DNA of 64,000 nucleotides, taken from assembly GCA_950097015.1 (NCBI GenBank), contig CATNEN010000001.1, forward strand, positions 12,484,001 through 12,548,000, written 5' to 3'. The stretch comes from Macrostomum hystrix (taxonomy: Eukaryota; Platyhelminthes; Macrostomidae). Positions 1-10,187 of the stretch are shown here, one piece after another (the first letter of the stretch is position 1; each line of letters opens with the position of its first letter). Below the pieces are notes generated by a model. That model was given only the letters and a program-made list of their open reading frames with translations. It had not been told where the DNA came from and did not search any database. A program made the position numbers and the translations under genes.

Positions 1-687
1 CGATTTCGACTGTTGGAGATGTCTCAACCACAGCACATCAGCTTGCTATGATCGGGTCGACGACTTCAAGAATTGAAGGTAAAGAAAGCTTCCAGAGTTT
101 CTACTGCGGAGACAAGAACAAGAACAACAAGAACGACAACAAAAACACGTGTTGACTTTGTCCAGGATTTTTAGGGAGGCGTTTTTGGCTAGTTTAGTCA
201 TGAAAAGTAACCTAACTTTACGCGTTCGTTAACCTAAACTTGTCTTTTTGGAAGATATGTTGCGCAACGTATTATCTTTCCCGAGAGTTGTTGACTGTAA
301 AAGTACATTTTTCCTTACGATGCGGGAAAGGATCTTGAAAATAGAACTTTTTTATTACGTAGCGAAATATAAACCTATTGGTGAATAATGCTTTGATAGA
401 TGCTGAAAAGAGCTGGCAATCTTTTGATAATGCGAGTACCAACTCGGATCTTACAAAACGGCATATCAACAATAGCGAAAAGAGGCCCAGTACTTCCTTG
501 CTGTTGTTGCCTGTCCTATAAATCTATAAGTCTTCTACGCCTTGTCACAATGTCAAGATGCGACTGTCGCAAAGAATATTCAGAATTTTTAATAGGAATC
601 TTAAAGCCAAACAGAACGCTACTTGGAAATTCGCAACTTCAAGCAAAATAAACAAGGTATATATTGTCTGCTTAGCTTATTCCTAAA
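1..687. other. Decayed duplicate of the 3' flank of the secreted-protein gene
   Basis: I see no convincing coding exon here. Bases about 299-478 align by eye with about 3905-4098, the region just downstream of the first cysteine-rich gene. Shared blocks include AAAAGTACATTTTT, a run around GCGTAGCGAAA and AACTCGGATCT, in the same order and orientation. This suggests that a third, upstream copy of the gene unit existed and that only its 3' flank is visible or preserved. The two short ORFs in the stretch are not supported by any motif. Confidence 0.5.
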
Positions 688-699
688 TATAAGCAACAC

Positions 700-886
700 A
701 GTAGTGTTACTTTTGATTATATCTTTTGTTCTGATGGTTCAAATAATGTGATTTGACACAGTCTTATAGCGGCAAGTCTCTTCTTTATATTAATTCAAAT
801 CTTTTTTCTAACAGACTAGGGAAAGAGAAGTTATCAACGAAAAACTAACAGGACCTCAAACATAGACTTACAGTAAATCAACAAGC
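700..886. repeat. Left terminal inverted repeat of the mariner element, outer end missing
   Basis: The sequence matches the reverse complement of 2261-2447 over about 187 bases. The outermost 16 bases present at the right terminus (2448-2463) have no counterpart here. Confidence 0.85.
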
Positions 887-956
887 AAGCAAAAATGACC
901 AACAGTTGAGTGGTTGCGAATATGAAGTTTTCTCGTAGCAATTGAAACGCTCCTCT

Positions 957-2039
957 TCACTCGTCGGTGGGAATGCTTGACTTCTCAACGTAGTCACCGC
1001 CGAGCTGAAGGCATTTTTGCCACCGACTGAACAAACCGTCAATAGCGTTGGCATAACTCTCGCGTGGAATTTTGTGGAGCAGGACATTCCGCACTGCCTG
1101 TTCAAGGTTGTCACGGTTCTCATGAACCTTACCTCGCAGATGCGACTTCATTAGTGGAAATAAGGCGAAATCTGCTGGCGCCAGATCAGGCGAATACGGT
1201 GGATGAGGCAAAATATTAAACTTGAGTCTGCTGACAGCCTCGGAGGTCTTCTGTGCAGTATGGGGTCTGGCGTTGTCGTGGTGGAGAAGAAAGGGCTTGA
1301 TTCCAACCCGACGCTTGTTCCAGATTTCGAACTTCAATTTTTCAAGGGAAGCAATATAGCACTCGGCATTGATGCTCTTCCCTGGCTCAAGAAATTCGAT
1401 TGTAAGTGGTCCATTTCTGTCGAAGAACAAAGTCAGAAGCACCTTTTTGCAGTGAGGCTCTCGACGTGCCTTAACAGGGGGGTCTGAACCCCTGATTGTC
1501 CAAACCTTGGACTCCTGTTTGGTGGGGGGATCGAAGTGAGGCACCCACGTCTCGTCACCAGTAACAACGATTTGCCGAAACGTTTCCCATCCACCATGTT
1601 GCCTGACGAGCTCCAGATTCTCCTGGCACACTCGCTGCCGCTGCTCTTTCAGGTCTGGTGTCAGAAGGCGTGGAATCCAGCGAGCACTCAGCTTCACATA
1701 ATCCATGCTGGTGAGACTTCGATGAACCGTTGATCGCGGAGTATTCAGCCTGTCAGCAATCTCTCTGATCGTCATTCGTGCGTCCTCATCAAGAAGATCC
1801 AAGATAGCGTCAGCCAGGACGTCAGAGTCTCGAACATGAGGGCGACCTGTCCTGAGCTGATCAGCAAGGTCCGTCCTTCCCGCTCGAAACTGTTCTATCC
1901 AACGATAGATAGTCATTTTACTGACCGCGCAAGACCCATGAGCTGATGAAAGTTGCGCGTGAATCTCGGCTGCACTGTGCCCCGTCTTCCAAAGGGTGTA
2001 AATCACACTCCTCTGGGCAAAACTTGAATGCACATCCAT
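957..2039 (-). CDS. Mariner transposase, apparently intact
   Basis: The product is a cut-and-paste DNA transposase of about 360 residues, slightly longer than the usual mariner length near 345. The open frame extends upstream to 2096, but the methionine at 2039 (MDVHSSFAQR) is chosen because it begins the paired helix-turn-helix DNA-binding region; the 19 residues before it look like untranslated leader. Visible motifs are the HTH segments, TGDETW with the first catalytic Asp, HHDNARPHTA with the second, and YSPDLAPADFALFP with the third. Exactly 34 residues separate the second and third Asp, the classic mariner DD34D signature. No frameshift or internal stop is seen, so the copy is probably young. 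Activity is inferred, not shown. Confidence 0.92.
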   Translation of the reverse strand: MDVHSSFAQRSVIYTLWKTGHSAAEIHAQLSSAHGSCAVSKMTIYRWIEQFRAGRTDLADQLRTGRPHVRDSDVLADAILDLLDEDARMTIREIADRLNTPRSTVHRSLTSMDYVKLSARWIPRLLTPDLKEQRQRVCQENLELVRQHGGWETFRQIVVTGDETWVPHFDPPTKQESKVWTIRGSDPPVKARREPHCKKVLLTLFFDRNGPLTIEFLEPGKSINAECYIASLEKLKFEIWNKRRVGIKPFLLHHDNARPHTAQKTSEAVSRLKFNILPHPPYSPDLAPADFALFPLMKSHLRGKVHENRDNLEQAVRNVLLHKIPRESYANAIDGLFSRWQKCLQLGGDYVEKSSIPTDE

Positions 2040-2260
2040 GATCTTTAGCACAGCAAGAAATGAGAAAAAAAATTCTCGTACTGAAGCCAAGTCCAAGTGA
2101 GAGATATGAAGATTTCATTCCATCTTTTCCAGAGACAACTTTCAAATTATAACTTCATTATGATTTTTCCAGAGACATATCATTGTCACGGATTGAGAAA
2201 TTGAGAAATTTTGGTTGAAAGAGTGACCTCAGTCAAAAGCACTTTCGTAGCATTCCGATA

Positions 2261-2463
2261 GCTTGTTGATTTACTGTAAGTCTATGTTTGAGGTCCTGTT
2301 AGTTTTTCGTTGATAACTTCTCTTTCCCTAGTCTGTTAGAAAAAAGATTTGAATTAATATAAAGAAGAGACTTGCCGCTATAAGACTGTGTCAAATCACA
2401 TTATTTGAACCATCAGAACAAAAGATATAATCAAAAGTAACACTACTTTTGGGACAGCCCTCG
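2261..2463. repeat. Right terminal inverted repeat of the mariner element
   Basis: This is the complete right repeat. Bases 2261-2447 pair with 700-886, and the outer end 2448-2463 finishes in the GGGCTGTCCC-type terminus seen in many mariners, followed by TA. Confidence 0.85.
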
Positions 2464-2817
2464 TATAAGCAACACGGCTGCAGGTCCGGACAAGACCAAT
2501 GCGCAGCTATTAGTGCCATTGTTTCGCTGAACAAGCTTTGATGGACGATTCTGAAAGTAGGCAGAGAAATCGAAGTCTAAAGACAAATGCACTACCCTAA
2601 AAAGCTAGCTACATTTTTTTACGCGAATGAAACACACACTTTGCATTTTTTATCGATGACTTTAGAAATATTTCCAAAGCTTTTAAAACGGAAACAAAGC
2701 ATAAAAGACTCCTTTCAGGCAACATATCATTTCTGCTGACATCGGAGCTTAAGTTTAATGTCAGGAGCTCAAATTTTTAAACCGTAATTTGAGCTCAAGT
2801 TTTTTTGCTAAGTACTG

Positions 2818-3867
2818 ATGAAGGCAGTCATTGCTTTTGTCAGCCTTCTGAACCTGCTTCCCGATGCGAAGGGAGTCACCATCCGCCTCAGCGTCGTCTC
2901 CGCCTGTCCCAGGAGCATCACCGACCTGTCGCTGGTCAAGGGAGTTCGAGATGCTCGCGCCTGCTCGGTGGAGTGCGCTCTGAGACCGAACTGCACCGCC
3001 GTGTTCAAGCGAGACGACTCTTGCTACCTGGCCAATCTCACTCAGTATGAGGCTCTGTGGACACCTCAGGACTGCGTCAGCGAGGTCTGTAGCCCTGTGG
3101 TACTGCATATTCTTGTCAAGGGGTGTCCAATTTTCGAACTAATATGGATCCGCCACCGGAGTTTATACAGAGCAATTAGCTGTCCTCGTCCCCGAAGTCT
3201 TCAACGAGAATCGCTGACTATCTCGACGATGATGAGGTCGGACGGCTTTGAAAGTTGGTTCATCGCGTAAAGAGCAGACAATTTTGATTCATACGTTAGT
3301 CTTTCAAGAGAATCGGTCATTCAGTTTGGGAGCTTTCGTGAAGTAGGCATTGAATATATAGCGTTTCCTTGTCTTTCCCCAGGGGGCAAATAGCTTGGTC
3401 GTTTTGCTGTTTACTGTTTTTTCTTGAAAAAATCTGAGCCATGATCGTACAATAAGTTTAGAATTATTAACTGCATTTCTTTCTTCATAAAGTGTATTTG
3501 TAAACAGTCGCCGTAGGCTTTAGTTGCGTCATGTTTTATTTAGTTTTTTTATTTTATCGTACAGTTGTTCATTCACGTCTTTGGTTTTCAGGTGGTATCC
3601 GAAAGATTGTCATCAACATTTTTGAATCTAACAGTGCTGACTACCCTGAATAGAAACCCGACAACATCTAAAACTGGCACTGCTGTGTCTCCAGTGCCCA
3701 CAGCCTCTGGTCCTGTCTGCTACTCAAACTCACAATCCTGCACCGTTGATTACGCGCGCGAGTGCGGCAGTGACGTCACGTACCTGCGCTGCTCAAATGG
3801 AAAGTATGTGCGCGTGTCATGCTTTCTGGGTACCAGTTGGTCTGCTGGCATCGTCCGATGTAATTAA
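2818..3867 (+). CDS. Small secreted cysteine-rich protein, PAN/apple-like plus chitin-binding-like (copy 1)
   Basis: A two-exon model gives about 180 residues: exon 1 2818-3084 and exon 2 3592-3867, joined in phase 0. The donor is GAG|GTCTGT and the acceptor TTGGTTTTCAG|GTG. The N-terminus MKAVIAFVSLLNLLPDAKG looks like a signal peptide. The exon 1 half has six cysteines with the core CSVECALRPNCTAVF, which resembles PAN/apple folds. The exon 2 half has six cysteines and ends CSNGKYVRVSC...C, like a type-2 chitin-binding (CBM14) domain, although the spacing is not canonical. A Thr/Ser/Pro-rich linker separates them. The neighbouring gene at 4689 has the same architecture and cysteine order, so the pair is a tandem duplication. 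The protein is probably extracellular and binds glycans or protein; its exact role is unknown. The exon joins are inferred from frame and from the paralogue. Confidence 0.75.
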
Positions 3868-3901
3868 CACCTGCAGTTTTGTGCATGATGCACTGATGGC
3901 G

Positions 3902-3907
3902 AATAAA
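3902..3907 (+). promoter_or_regulatory. Polyadenylation signal AATAAA of copy 1
   Basis: A canonical AATAAA lies 35 bases after the stop codon of the first cysteine-rich gene. Confidence 0.55.
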
Positions 3908-4204
3908 AGTACATTTTTAACAAATCCTAACGATGCAGAAAGGATTTTAATAAAACGAACTTTAAAATTGCGTAGCGAAACAAATACGTTTTAGCGATTA
4001 CTGCTTTTAATAGAGTGGATGTGGACAAAAAATTAGTTAGTAATCTTTTGAAAATATATCAACTCGGATCTCATAGATCAGCAAATCAACAGTAACGGTC
4101 TCGTCTTCTTTGTCAAGCGGAACGAATAAAGTATTGTTTAACCATGAGTTGCAAAATTTTCAAAAAATATTCCGCTGGCGCACAATCAGACAGATGAGTA
4201 CACC

Positions 4205-4380
4205 TGCCCTGAGTACACTTTCCATGTGCATTGAGGGTTGGCCCTCAAGGACAAAAATGCACGAAAAGCCACCCAATATATTTATATCCGTGGCTGCGCC
4301 AAAAATGAGTGTAGCCTCGACGTGGAATCGAGCTCATGGACCTTGATGCGAGAGGCAAACGTGCTAACTGCTCTGCCACT
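4205..4380 (-). mobile_element. SINE-A copy, diverged
   Basis: The stretch matches the dispersed SINE-A family: read on the minus strand it has a tRNA-like head (GGCAGAGCAGTTAGCACG then TTTGCCTCTCGC) and the internal GGAATCGAGCTC block in complement. It is more diverged than the copies at 7335, 17570 and 51178. Confidence 0.65.
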
Positions 4381-4688
4381 GACTCTTACAAATGAACATC
4401 TTGATTAGTTTATTGTGTCGAGTTCTCACCTCGTGATAGCTTTTCTGATAAATCAGTTCGAAGAAAAATTAAAATTATTCAAATTCTTGAATTGAGCACG
4501 AGTCAACAAATTAGATTGATGTTACTGTCAGTAGTGTTACGTAAATTGAACAATCTGCTTTGGAAGCATTTTGCATTCGCTAATTGGCTAGAAACATTTC
4601 TCAAGAGAAATTTGGCTAGATAAAGTGTAGCATACACACACTCAGTTTAGAAGTGACTCGCTTTCTAAGAATCAATCTGACGTCTGCA

Positions 4689-5526
4689 ATGCTGATCGCG
4701 GTAGTGGCAGCGGCATTGTCCGTCAGTTTTCTGCTCGGACCGCTGTCTGGGACCTTCGGTCACACAGTCCGGCTGAGCATCACCGCCGGTTGTCCGAGTA
4801 GCCCCAGCGATTTTCCGCAAATTTCTGGCGTCATAGACAGCCGCTCCTGTTCCGTAGAGTGCGCCGTGCGACTCAACTGCACCGCTGTTTTCAAACAGGG
4901 CGAAGTGTGCTACTTCGCGTCTGGCGATCAGTACCCGCGGCTATGGACTGCCGGCGGCTGCAGCAGCGAGGTAAGACAAAGGACAAAGGAGAGGGGGCAG
5001 AGTGGCAGAGCCACTGTACAGTATGTACGTGTACAGATTTACACACCTGTGTGAGCGTGTGCCTGCGTTAGGTATCTTCGAGCGGGTGTGCTCAGGAATG
5101 GGCGGAATTTCCTTCTTGCTGGCTGCGGGTCTCCGACTAAAACTGAAGAGCTTGATTCTGAGCGGTAAATCCTGAGCGGTAAATCCTGAGCGGTAAATCC
5201 TGAGCGGTAAATCCTGAGCGGTAAATCCTGAGTTGTAAATCTGCGGAGCGAAGGCTCGCAGGCTTCTAGGGAAATTTTCAGTAATAAAGGCCAAACTAAA
5301 AAGTACTATGATAGTGTACGGCGTTCATTTTCGAACCCCGCACCTCCAGACGGTGCCAGCCAGAGTCGGCTGCGCAGTTCCCAACGAAAACTGCACCGGC
5401 CTGGCGCCAATGCGCAAGCACTGCGCCAAGAACGACTACTACCTCACCTGCTCTGTCTCGAGTGTCTACATTGAGATGCCCTGCGCACCGGGTACATCAC
5501 GCGACGCTGGCACCTGTCCATCGTAG
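4689..5526 (+). CDS. Small secreted cysteine-rich protein, PAN/apple-like plus chitin-binding-like (copy 2)
   Basis: This is the paralogue of the gene at 2818, about 152 residues. Exon 1 is 4689-4970 (donor GAG|GTAAGA) and exon 2 is probably 5350-5526 (acceptor CACCTCCAG|ACG), both joined in phase 0. The open frame begins earlier, at a GTG at 4653, but the first ATG is at 4689 and gives the hydrophobic leader MLIAVVAAALSVSFLLGP, a good signal peptide. The six cysteines of exon 1 align one-to-one with copy 1, with the core CSVECAVRLNCTAVF. Exon 2 has six more cysteines, including YYLTC and PCAPGTS, as in chitin-binding type-2 domains. The linker is much shorter than in copy 1. The intron holds a 14-bp minisatellite and a SINE fragment. 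The function is unknown; a secreted, gland or mucosal product is likely. Confidence 0.75.
5039..5133 (+). mobile_element. SINE-A fragment inside the copy 2 intron
   Basis: The sequence ACACCTGTGTGAG through GGCTGCGGGTCT matches the middle and tail part of the SINE-A copy at 7515-7590. The head is absent. Confidence 0.6.
5158..5232 (+). repeat. 14-bp minisatellite, five copies
   Basis: The unit GAGCGGTAAATCCT is repeated head to tail about five times inside the intron of the second cysteine-rich gene. The last copy is diverged (GAGTTGTAAATC). Confidence 0.95.
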
Positions 5527-5741
5527 GGTGGACTCGGACAGGGCAACCAATCATTTGACTAAGCGTGTCTCAAAACATTTTCCAATAACAATCAGAACAA
5601 TGTGGACTTTTCTGTCTGTACGCGCTCGTAATTCTTCTGTTTTAAAGTTACGAAGCACAAACTATAAATATGATATCAAAAGGTTGATATTGTACGCAGT
5701 GTCCTTTTAGTAAAAGAAATTTTTAAGAGGCTGAGAATGAG

Positions 5742-5747
5742 AATAAA
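5742..5747 (+). promoter_or_regulatory. Candidate polyadenylation signal of copy 2
   Basis: An AATAAA lies 216 bases after the stop and just before the 23-bp satellite begins, so the satellite probably starts at or just past the 3' end of this gene. Confidence 0.45.
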
Positions 5748-5754
5748 AATATAC

Positions 5755-6949
5755 TTGAAGTCTCACGTTGAAGATACCTGAAGTCTCACGTTGAAGATAC
5801 CTGAAGTCTCACGTTGAAGATACCTGAAGTCTCACGTTGAAGATACCTGAAGTCTCACGTTGAAGATACCTGAAGTCTCACGTTGAAGATACCTGAAGTC
5901 TCACGTTGAAGATACCTGAAGTCTCACGTTGAAGATACCTGAAGTCTCACGTTGAAGATACCTGAAGTCTCACGTTGAAGATACCTGAAGTCTCACGTTG
6001 AAGATACCTGAAGTCTCACGTTGAAGATACCTGAAGTCTCACGTTGAAGATACCTGAAGTCTCACGTTGAAGATACCTGAAGTCTCACGTAGAAGATACC
6101 TGAAGTCTCATGTAGAAGATACCTGAAGTCTCACGTTGAAGATACCTGAAGTCTCAAGAAGGCCTGAAGTCTCATGTAGAAGACACCTAAAGTCTCATAT
6201 AGAAGACACCTGAAGTCTCATGTATAAGTGACCAGAAGTCTCAAGAAGGCCTGAAGTCTCAAGTAGAAGAGGCCTGAAGTCTCATGTAAAAAGGCCTGAA
6301 GTCTCATTCAGAAGTGACCTGAAGTATCATGTTGAATGGACCTATAGTCTCATGTAGAATATACCTGAAGTCTCATGCAGAAGACACCTGAAGTCTCATA
6401 TAGAAGACACCTGAAGTCTCATATAGAAGACACCTGAAGTCTCATATAGAAGACACCTGAAGTCTCATATAGAAGACACCTGAAGTCTCATATAGAAGAC
6501 ACCTGAAGTCTCATATAGAAGATACCTGAAGTCTCATGTAGAAGACACCTGAAGTCTCATGTAGAAGACACCTGAAGTCTCATGTAGAAGACACCTGAAG
6601 TCTCATGTAGAAGACACCTCAAGTCTCACATAGAAGACACCTGAAGTCTCATGTAGAAGACACCTGAAGTCTCATGTAGAAGACACCTGAAGTCTCATAT
6701 AGAAGACACCTCAAGTCTCATATAGAAGACACCTCAAGTCTCATATAGAAGACACCTGAAGTCTCATGTAGAAGACACCTGAAGTCTCATATAGAAGACA
6801 CCTGAAGTCTCATGTAGAAGATACCTGAAGTCTCACATAGAAGACACCTGAAGTCTCATGTAAAAGACACCTGAAGTCTCATATAGAAGACACCTGAAGT
6901 CTCATATAGAAGATACCTGAGGTCTCACTAAGAAGAGACCCGAAGTAGG
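5755..6949. repeat. 23-bp satellite array, about 52 copies
   Basis: The core of the unit is CCTGAAGTCTCACGTTGAAG. The first third (to about 6080) is nearly perfectly homogeneous, with CACGTTGAAGATA. The centre (6080-6380) is disordered, with deletions. The last part is dominated by a second variant, CATATAGAAGACA or CATGTAGAAGACA. No coding sense is apparent. Confidence 0.97.
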
Positions 6950-7334
6950 AAAGCGCACGAAAGGGTTAGTGCAAAGCAGCAGTGCAAGGGTTTTAAAAAA
7001 ATTGCTTCATCCCTGTTTTTCAAGTGCATCAAACAGCATCCGAGATAGACCAAACATACTGCGACGCCATTGCAGATGTTGACAAGAACAATGTTAACCC
7101 GCCATCGCTTCCTGAAAACCAAATTCCTTGCTACCCAATCCTGTCTCATCTATATTTCAGCCAGCCAGCATGTCTTGCCTAATGACAAGCTTTTGTCTAT
7201 CGGTTTTTTCATTGATCTTCACTTAGTCGCTTGACTGCCTACTTTTTTCTGCGTCATTGGAATTCATAAAGGGTGGAAATTTTTTTCAGCAACGCAAATG
7301 CCATCATCCATCAGTACTTTTACAGCAATTTAGC
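6950..7334. other. No recognisable feature
   Basis: This is unique-looking sequence between the 23-bp satellite and the SINE. The ORFs are short and without motifs, and I see nothing to annotate. Confidence 0.5.
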
Positions 7335-8298
7335 TTTAGCATTTGCCTCTCGCGCCAAGGTCCCTGAGCTTGATTCCGAGGAGAGGCCACATTCATTTGG
7401 GGCGCAGCCGCGGAGAGAAGGCTTTGGGGCTTGTAGTGCAATTTACGCCCTAGAGGGTCAAACTCCAAGGTACAGTTCAGTGTACACTGCCTGACGATGG
7501 GAAAGTCAGGGCAGATGTACACACCTGTGTGAGTTTGTGCTCAGGAGTCAGCGAAATGGGCAGAATTGCCTCCTCGCTGGCTGCGAGTCTAGTGAATGAA
7601 TGAATAGAATGGATTGCTATTCTGTCTCTGGCTATTTTCGTTTTTGACTCTTTTGCATCCGGTTCCCCCCCGTGCCTTTTCATTGGTTGATGATTGCCAT
7701 AGACAAGTTTCGGTCTTCGCCCCTTTCTTTCGATGCACAAGCGCAAAGAACTGAGAATGTAGAACACAATACTGAGCTCTTTGTCAAGACAAAATGCGAT
7801 GCCATCTTCACATTGCTCATCCATTCGGTCAGTTGAAGTGGAGATTTGACAGGAAAAGAAAAGAAGCTGATATTCACTCCAGTGTCGTCCCGCATCCCTG
7901 ACTTGGATAGACATTCTAGTGCAGCACAGTAGTGCTTTGAGCCATTAGGCATGGCAGTGATAAAAGTCTCTAAGCACGAATCAGTCGATTTGTCTACTTT
8001 AAATTCTCAGTTGCTTTCGCTCGTGTTTTGAAATAAAGGGGGAAGACCTACAAGCACGATTCGAGAGTCGATTCGTCTACAATAAAATCTGTTCTTTGCG
8101 CTTGTGCATCGAAACAAAGAGGCGAAGGCCGAAAATTGTCTATGGCAATCATCAACCAATGAAAAGGCACGGGGGGAACCGGATGCAAAAGAGTCAAAAA
8201 CGAAAATAGCCAGAGCGAGAATAGCAATCCATTCTATTCATTCATCCATGGTCTAGTGTCACAAAATGATGTGCCATTGCCTGCAGTCCCCCTTATAA
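7335..8298 (+). mobile_element. SINE-A copy split by an inverted-repeat insertion
   Basis: The SINE body runs from about 7335 to 7594 and resumes at 8259-8298. Removing 7595-8250 and one copy of GTCTAGTG restores a continuous sequence that matches the uninterrupted copy at 43000-43170 (which reads GGGTCTGGTGTCACCAAATG on the complementary strand). The head has the tRNA-like TTTGCCTCTCGCGCC and GAGCTTGATTCC (B-box-like) segments. The 3' end is an A/T-rich simple tail (AATAAAAATAATAATAAT). Confidence 0.85.
7595..8250. mobile_element. Inverted-repeat (foldback/MITE-like) element nested in the SINE
   Basis: The arms of roughly 165-175 bp (about 7597-7770 and 8085-8249) are reverse complements at about 95 percent by eye. 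The ends read AATGAATGAATAGAATGG inward. The 8-base GTCTAGTG is present on both sides (7587-7594 and 8251-8258) and only once in the uninterrupted SINE copy, so it is a target-site duplication; 8 bp suggests hAT-type mobilisation. The centre contains direct repeats (near 7971-7998 and 8052-8081). There is no transposase, so the element is non-autonomous. Confidence 0.85.
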
Positions 8299-8672
8299 TA
8301 AAAATAATAATAATTATCTACTGAACTATCTAATTCAGCCATCATCTACTATACCATATATTATTTATATCAGCCAGTAAAGCATTCTGGTGACATACAA
8401 AGCTAACAGATTCAAGGCAAGCTAGGCGAACTGAAGTTCTTTGTCACATCTTAGCCAACCAGAAAACTGTTTGTCAAGTGGACACTAGAAAGCGGCAGTC
8501 GCTATGGAAATATTTTTTCAATGCTAACAGACATTTAATTTCATTAGTATGAGTGCATCAAAAATAATAGAATATTTATTACAGTCACGCAACTTCATGC
8601 AAATCAAGTAGTAGCTTTTACTGAATGCTAATTAATTTGCACTTTTCAAACCCCGGCTTTCGGGTCATTATC
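8299..8672. other. AT-rich spacer without recognised features
   Basis: No ORF or repeat structure is recognisable before the 35-bp satellite starts. Confidence 0.5.
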
Positions 8673-10187
8673 TACTGAATGAAGTATCCTGGGTATACGA
8701 TTATGACCAATTGAATGAGGCATCATGGACTGGTGTAATGACCAATTGAATGAAGGATCATGGCTTGGTGTAATGACCAATTGAATGAAGGATCATGGCC
8801 TGGTGTAATGACCAATTGAATAAAGCATCATGGCCTGGTGTAATGACCAATTGAATAAAGCTTCATGGCTTGGTGTAATGACCAGTTGAATGAAGGATCA
8901 TGGCTTGGTGTAATGACCAATTGAATAAAGCATCATGGCCTCGTGTAATGACTAATTGAATGAAGGATCATGGCCTGGTGTAATGACCAATTGAATGAGG
9001 CATCATGGCTTGGTGTAATGACCAGTTGAATGAAGGATCATGGCCTGGTGTAATGACCAATTGAATGAGGCATCATGGCTTGGTGTAATGACCAGTTGAA
9101 TGAAGGATCATGGCTTGGTGTAATGACCAATTGAATAAAGCATCATGGCTTGGTGTAATGACCAATTGAAGAAGGATCATGGCTTGGTTTAATGACCAAT
9201 TAAGCATCATGGCCTGGTGTAATGACCAATTAAATGAAGGATCATGGCCTGGTGTAATGACCAATTGAGTGAAGCATCATCGCCTGGTGTAATGACCAAT
9301 TGAATGAAGCATCATCGCCTGGTGTAATGACCAATTGAATGAAGGATCATGGCTTGGTGTAATGACCAATTGAGTGAAGCATCATCGCCTGGTGTAATGA
9401 CCAATTGAGTGAAGCATCATCGCCTGGTGTAATGACCAATTGAGTGAAGCATCATCGCCTGGTGTAATGACCAATTGAATGAAGCATCATCGCCTGGTGT
9501 AATGACCAATTGAATGAAGGATCATGGCTTGGTGTAATGACCAATTGAATGAAGGATCATGGCCTGGTGTAATGACCAATTGAATGAAGCATCATCGCCT
9601 GGTGTAATGACCAATTGAATGAAGGATCATGGCTTGGTGTAATGACCAATTGAGTGAAGCATCATCGCCTGGTGTAATGACCAATTGAGTGAAGCATCAT
9701 CGCCTGGTGTAATGACCAATTGAGTGAAGCATCATCGCCTGGTGTAATGACCAATTGAATGAAGCATCATCGCCTGGTGTAATGACCAATTGAATGAAGG
9801 ATCATGGCTTGGTGTAATGACCAATTGAATGAAGGATCATGGCCTGGTGTAATGACCAATTGAATGAGGCATCATGGCTTGGTGTAATGACCAATTGAAT
9901 GAAGGATCATGGCTTGGTGTAATGACCAATTGAATGAAGGATCATGGCCTGGTGTAATGACCAATTGAATGAGGCATCATGGCTTGGTGTAATGACCAGT
10001 TGAATGAAGGATCATGGCTTGGTGTAATGACCAATTGAATAAAGCATCATGGCTTGGTGTAATGACCAATTGAGTGAAGCATCATCGCCTGGTGTAATGA
10101 CCAATTGAATGAAGCATCATCGCCTGGTGTAATGACCAATTGAATGAAGCATCATGGCTTGGTGTAATGACCAATTGACCAATTGTT
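8673..10187. repeat. 35-bp satellite array D, about 43 copies
   Basis: Part of the unit is GGTGTAATGACCAATTGAAT; period 35. Variants alternate (GAAGGATCATGG, GAGGCATCATGG, GAAGCATCATCG), and longer blocks recur, for example the run of CATCATCG units at about 9250-9500 reappears at 9580-9790. The last copy ends in a doubled GACCAATT. Confidence 0.97.

Larger units (their letters stand above)
700..2463 (-). mobile_element. Tc1/mariner superfamily element (mariner, DD34D)
   Basis: The element consists of two long terminal inverted repeats (about 187 bp, 700-886 and 2261-2447 plus a 16-base outer end at 2448-2463) around a single transposase ORF on the minus strand. The right end reads inward as CGAGGGCTGTCCC, followed outside by TA. 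The left end lacks the matching outer 16 bases and starts abruptly at AGTAGTG. A 12-base flank, TATAAGCAACAC, occurs on both sides (688-699 and 2464-2475), which is longer than the TA duplication mariners normally make. The transposase frame is open, but the damaged left end should reduce or abolish mobility of this copy in cis. Confidence 0.9.

Noticed and set aside
1203-1733. Plus-strand ORFs of 65-94 codons
   Set aside because: Antisense shadows of the mariner transposase.
7477-7952. Minus-strand ORFs of 90-145 codons
   Set aside because: They run across the SINE/foldback junction and have no protein motif.
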